Shown: positions 5,915 to 6,074 of the stretch, one piece after another
Numbering within the stretch: position 1 is the stretch's first letter
How the letters are laid out: each line of letters starts with the position of its first letter
Source: Eubacteriales Family XIII. Incertae Sedis bacterium
GTDB lineage: Bacteria > Bacillota > Clostridia > Peptostreptococcales > Anaerovoracaceae
Direction of reading: 5' to 3'
Assembly: GCA_031269205.1 (NCBI GenBank)
Contig: JAISZM010000137.1
Span: 1-6,074, forward strand
Length of the DNA: 6,074 bases
Position numbers and translations under genes: made by a program
The notes under the pieces: model-generated
What the model saw: the letters and a program-made list of their open reading frames with translations, nothing else
What the model was told of the DNA's origin: nothing
Databases searched by the model: none

Positions 5915-6074
5915 TCACATCTTTTCGGGGGCTTCGACGCCGAGCAGTGCTAACCCCGTTTTTATCGTCTGTTTCGTCGCGAACACCAACGCGAGCTTCG
6001 CCGCCCTCTCGGCCGGGTCCTTCACGAGCACCTGCTCGTCGTGGTAGAAGCGGTTGAATGCCTGAGCGACATCC
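5915..6074 (-). CDS. argS: Arginyl-tRNA synthetase, C-terminal 52 residues (gene continues past the window)
   Basis: Only the 3' end of the gene is present; the frame enters at 6073 and stops with TGA at 5917-5915. The visible residues include AQAFNRFYHDEQVLV and AAKLALVFATKQTIKTGL, and end GLALLGVEAPEKM. This is the characteristic end of the DALR-type anticodon-binding domain of arginyl-tRNA synthetase, which charges tRNA-Arg with arginine. The catalytic HIGH/KMSKS region lies outside the window. The C-terminus is complete and typical, and nothing suggests a break. The frame is too short for automatic ORF calling because it is cut by the window edge. Confidence 0.95.
   Translation of the reverse strand, partial: DVAQAFNRFYHDEQVLVKDPAERAAKLALVFATKQTIKTGLALLGVEAPEKM

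Noticed and set aside
5278..6057. Plus-strand open frame (259 codons) opposite the TPR gene and argS end
   Set aside because: It overlaps the recognisable ArgS C-terminus and the TPR protein, and its product is compositionally odd (Ala/Arg/Leu/Phe-rich). It is a shadow frame.

Overview
The window looks like a chromosomal segment of a fairly GC-rich bacterium. All five genes lie on the minus strand, so transcription runs from the right edge to the left. In transcription order they are the 3' end of argS, a TPR protein with a basic tail, an alanine aminotransferase (alaA), a methyl-accepting chemotaxis protein, and a membrane-anchored endonuclease/exonuclease/phosphatase (EEP) domain protein. 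Strong purine-rich Shine-Dalgarno sequences, a probable TTG start and a motile, chemotactic lifestyle fit an anaerobic Firmicutes/Clostridia-like organism. That assignment is an inference from style and gene content; no marker in the window settles it.

Layout: argS ends 31 bp before the TPR gene, and the two are probably co-transcribed. A 113 bp gap follows. It holds an imperfect direct repeat of about 35 bp, one copy of which starts inside the last codons of the TPR gene, and a GC-rich imperfect hairpin followed by seven T that probably ends the argS-TPR unit. The aminotransferase is next. A 59 bp gap separates it from the chemotaxis receptor, and a sigma70-like promoter candidate overlaps the end of the aminotransferase. 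The EEP gene follows 39 bp later and probably shares the receptor transcript. A hairpin that begins within the last EEP codons and runs into a T tract is a plausible terminator. The leftmost 246 bp or so is more AT-rich and contains no convincing gene.

Functionally the genes are mixed: translation (ArgS), a TPR scaffold of unknown role, pyruvate/alanine metabolism, chemosensing, and a probable extracytoplasmic phosphodiesterase or nuclease. I see no defence system, mobile element, RNA gene or CRISPR array, and no clear new system. The unusual points are smaller. The receptor has almost no extracellular sensing domain and carries a tail of near-identical 10-residue repeats. The EEP protein has three Gly/Ser/Glu-rich insertions. 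The TPR protein has a Lys/Arg/Gly tail and an unrecognised middle region. The 3' end of the TPR gene is echoed by a nearby repeat.
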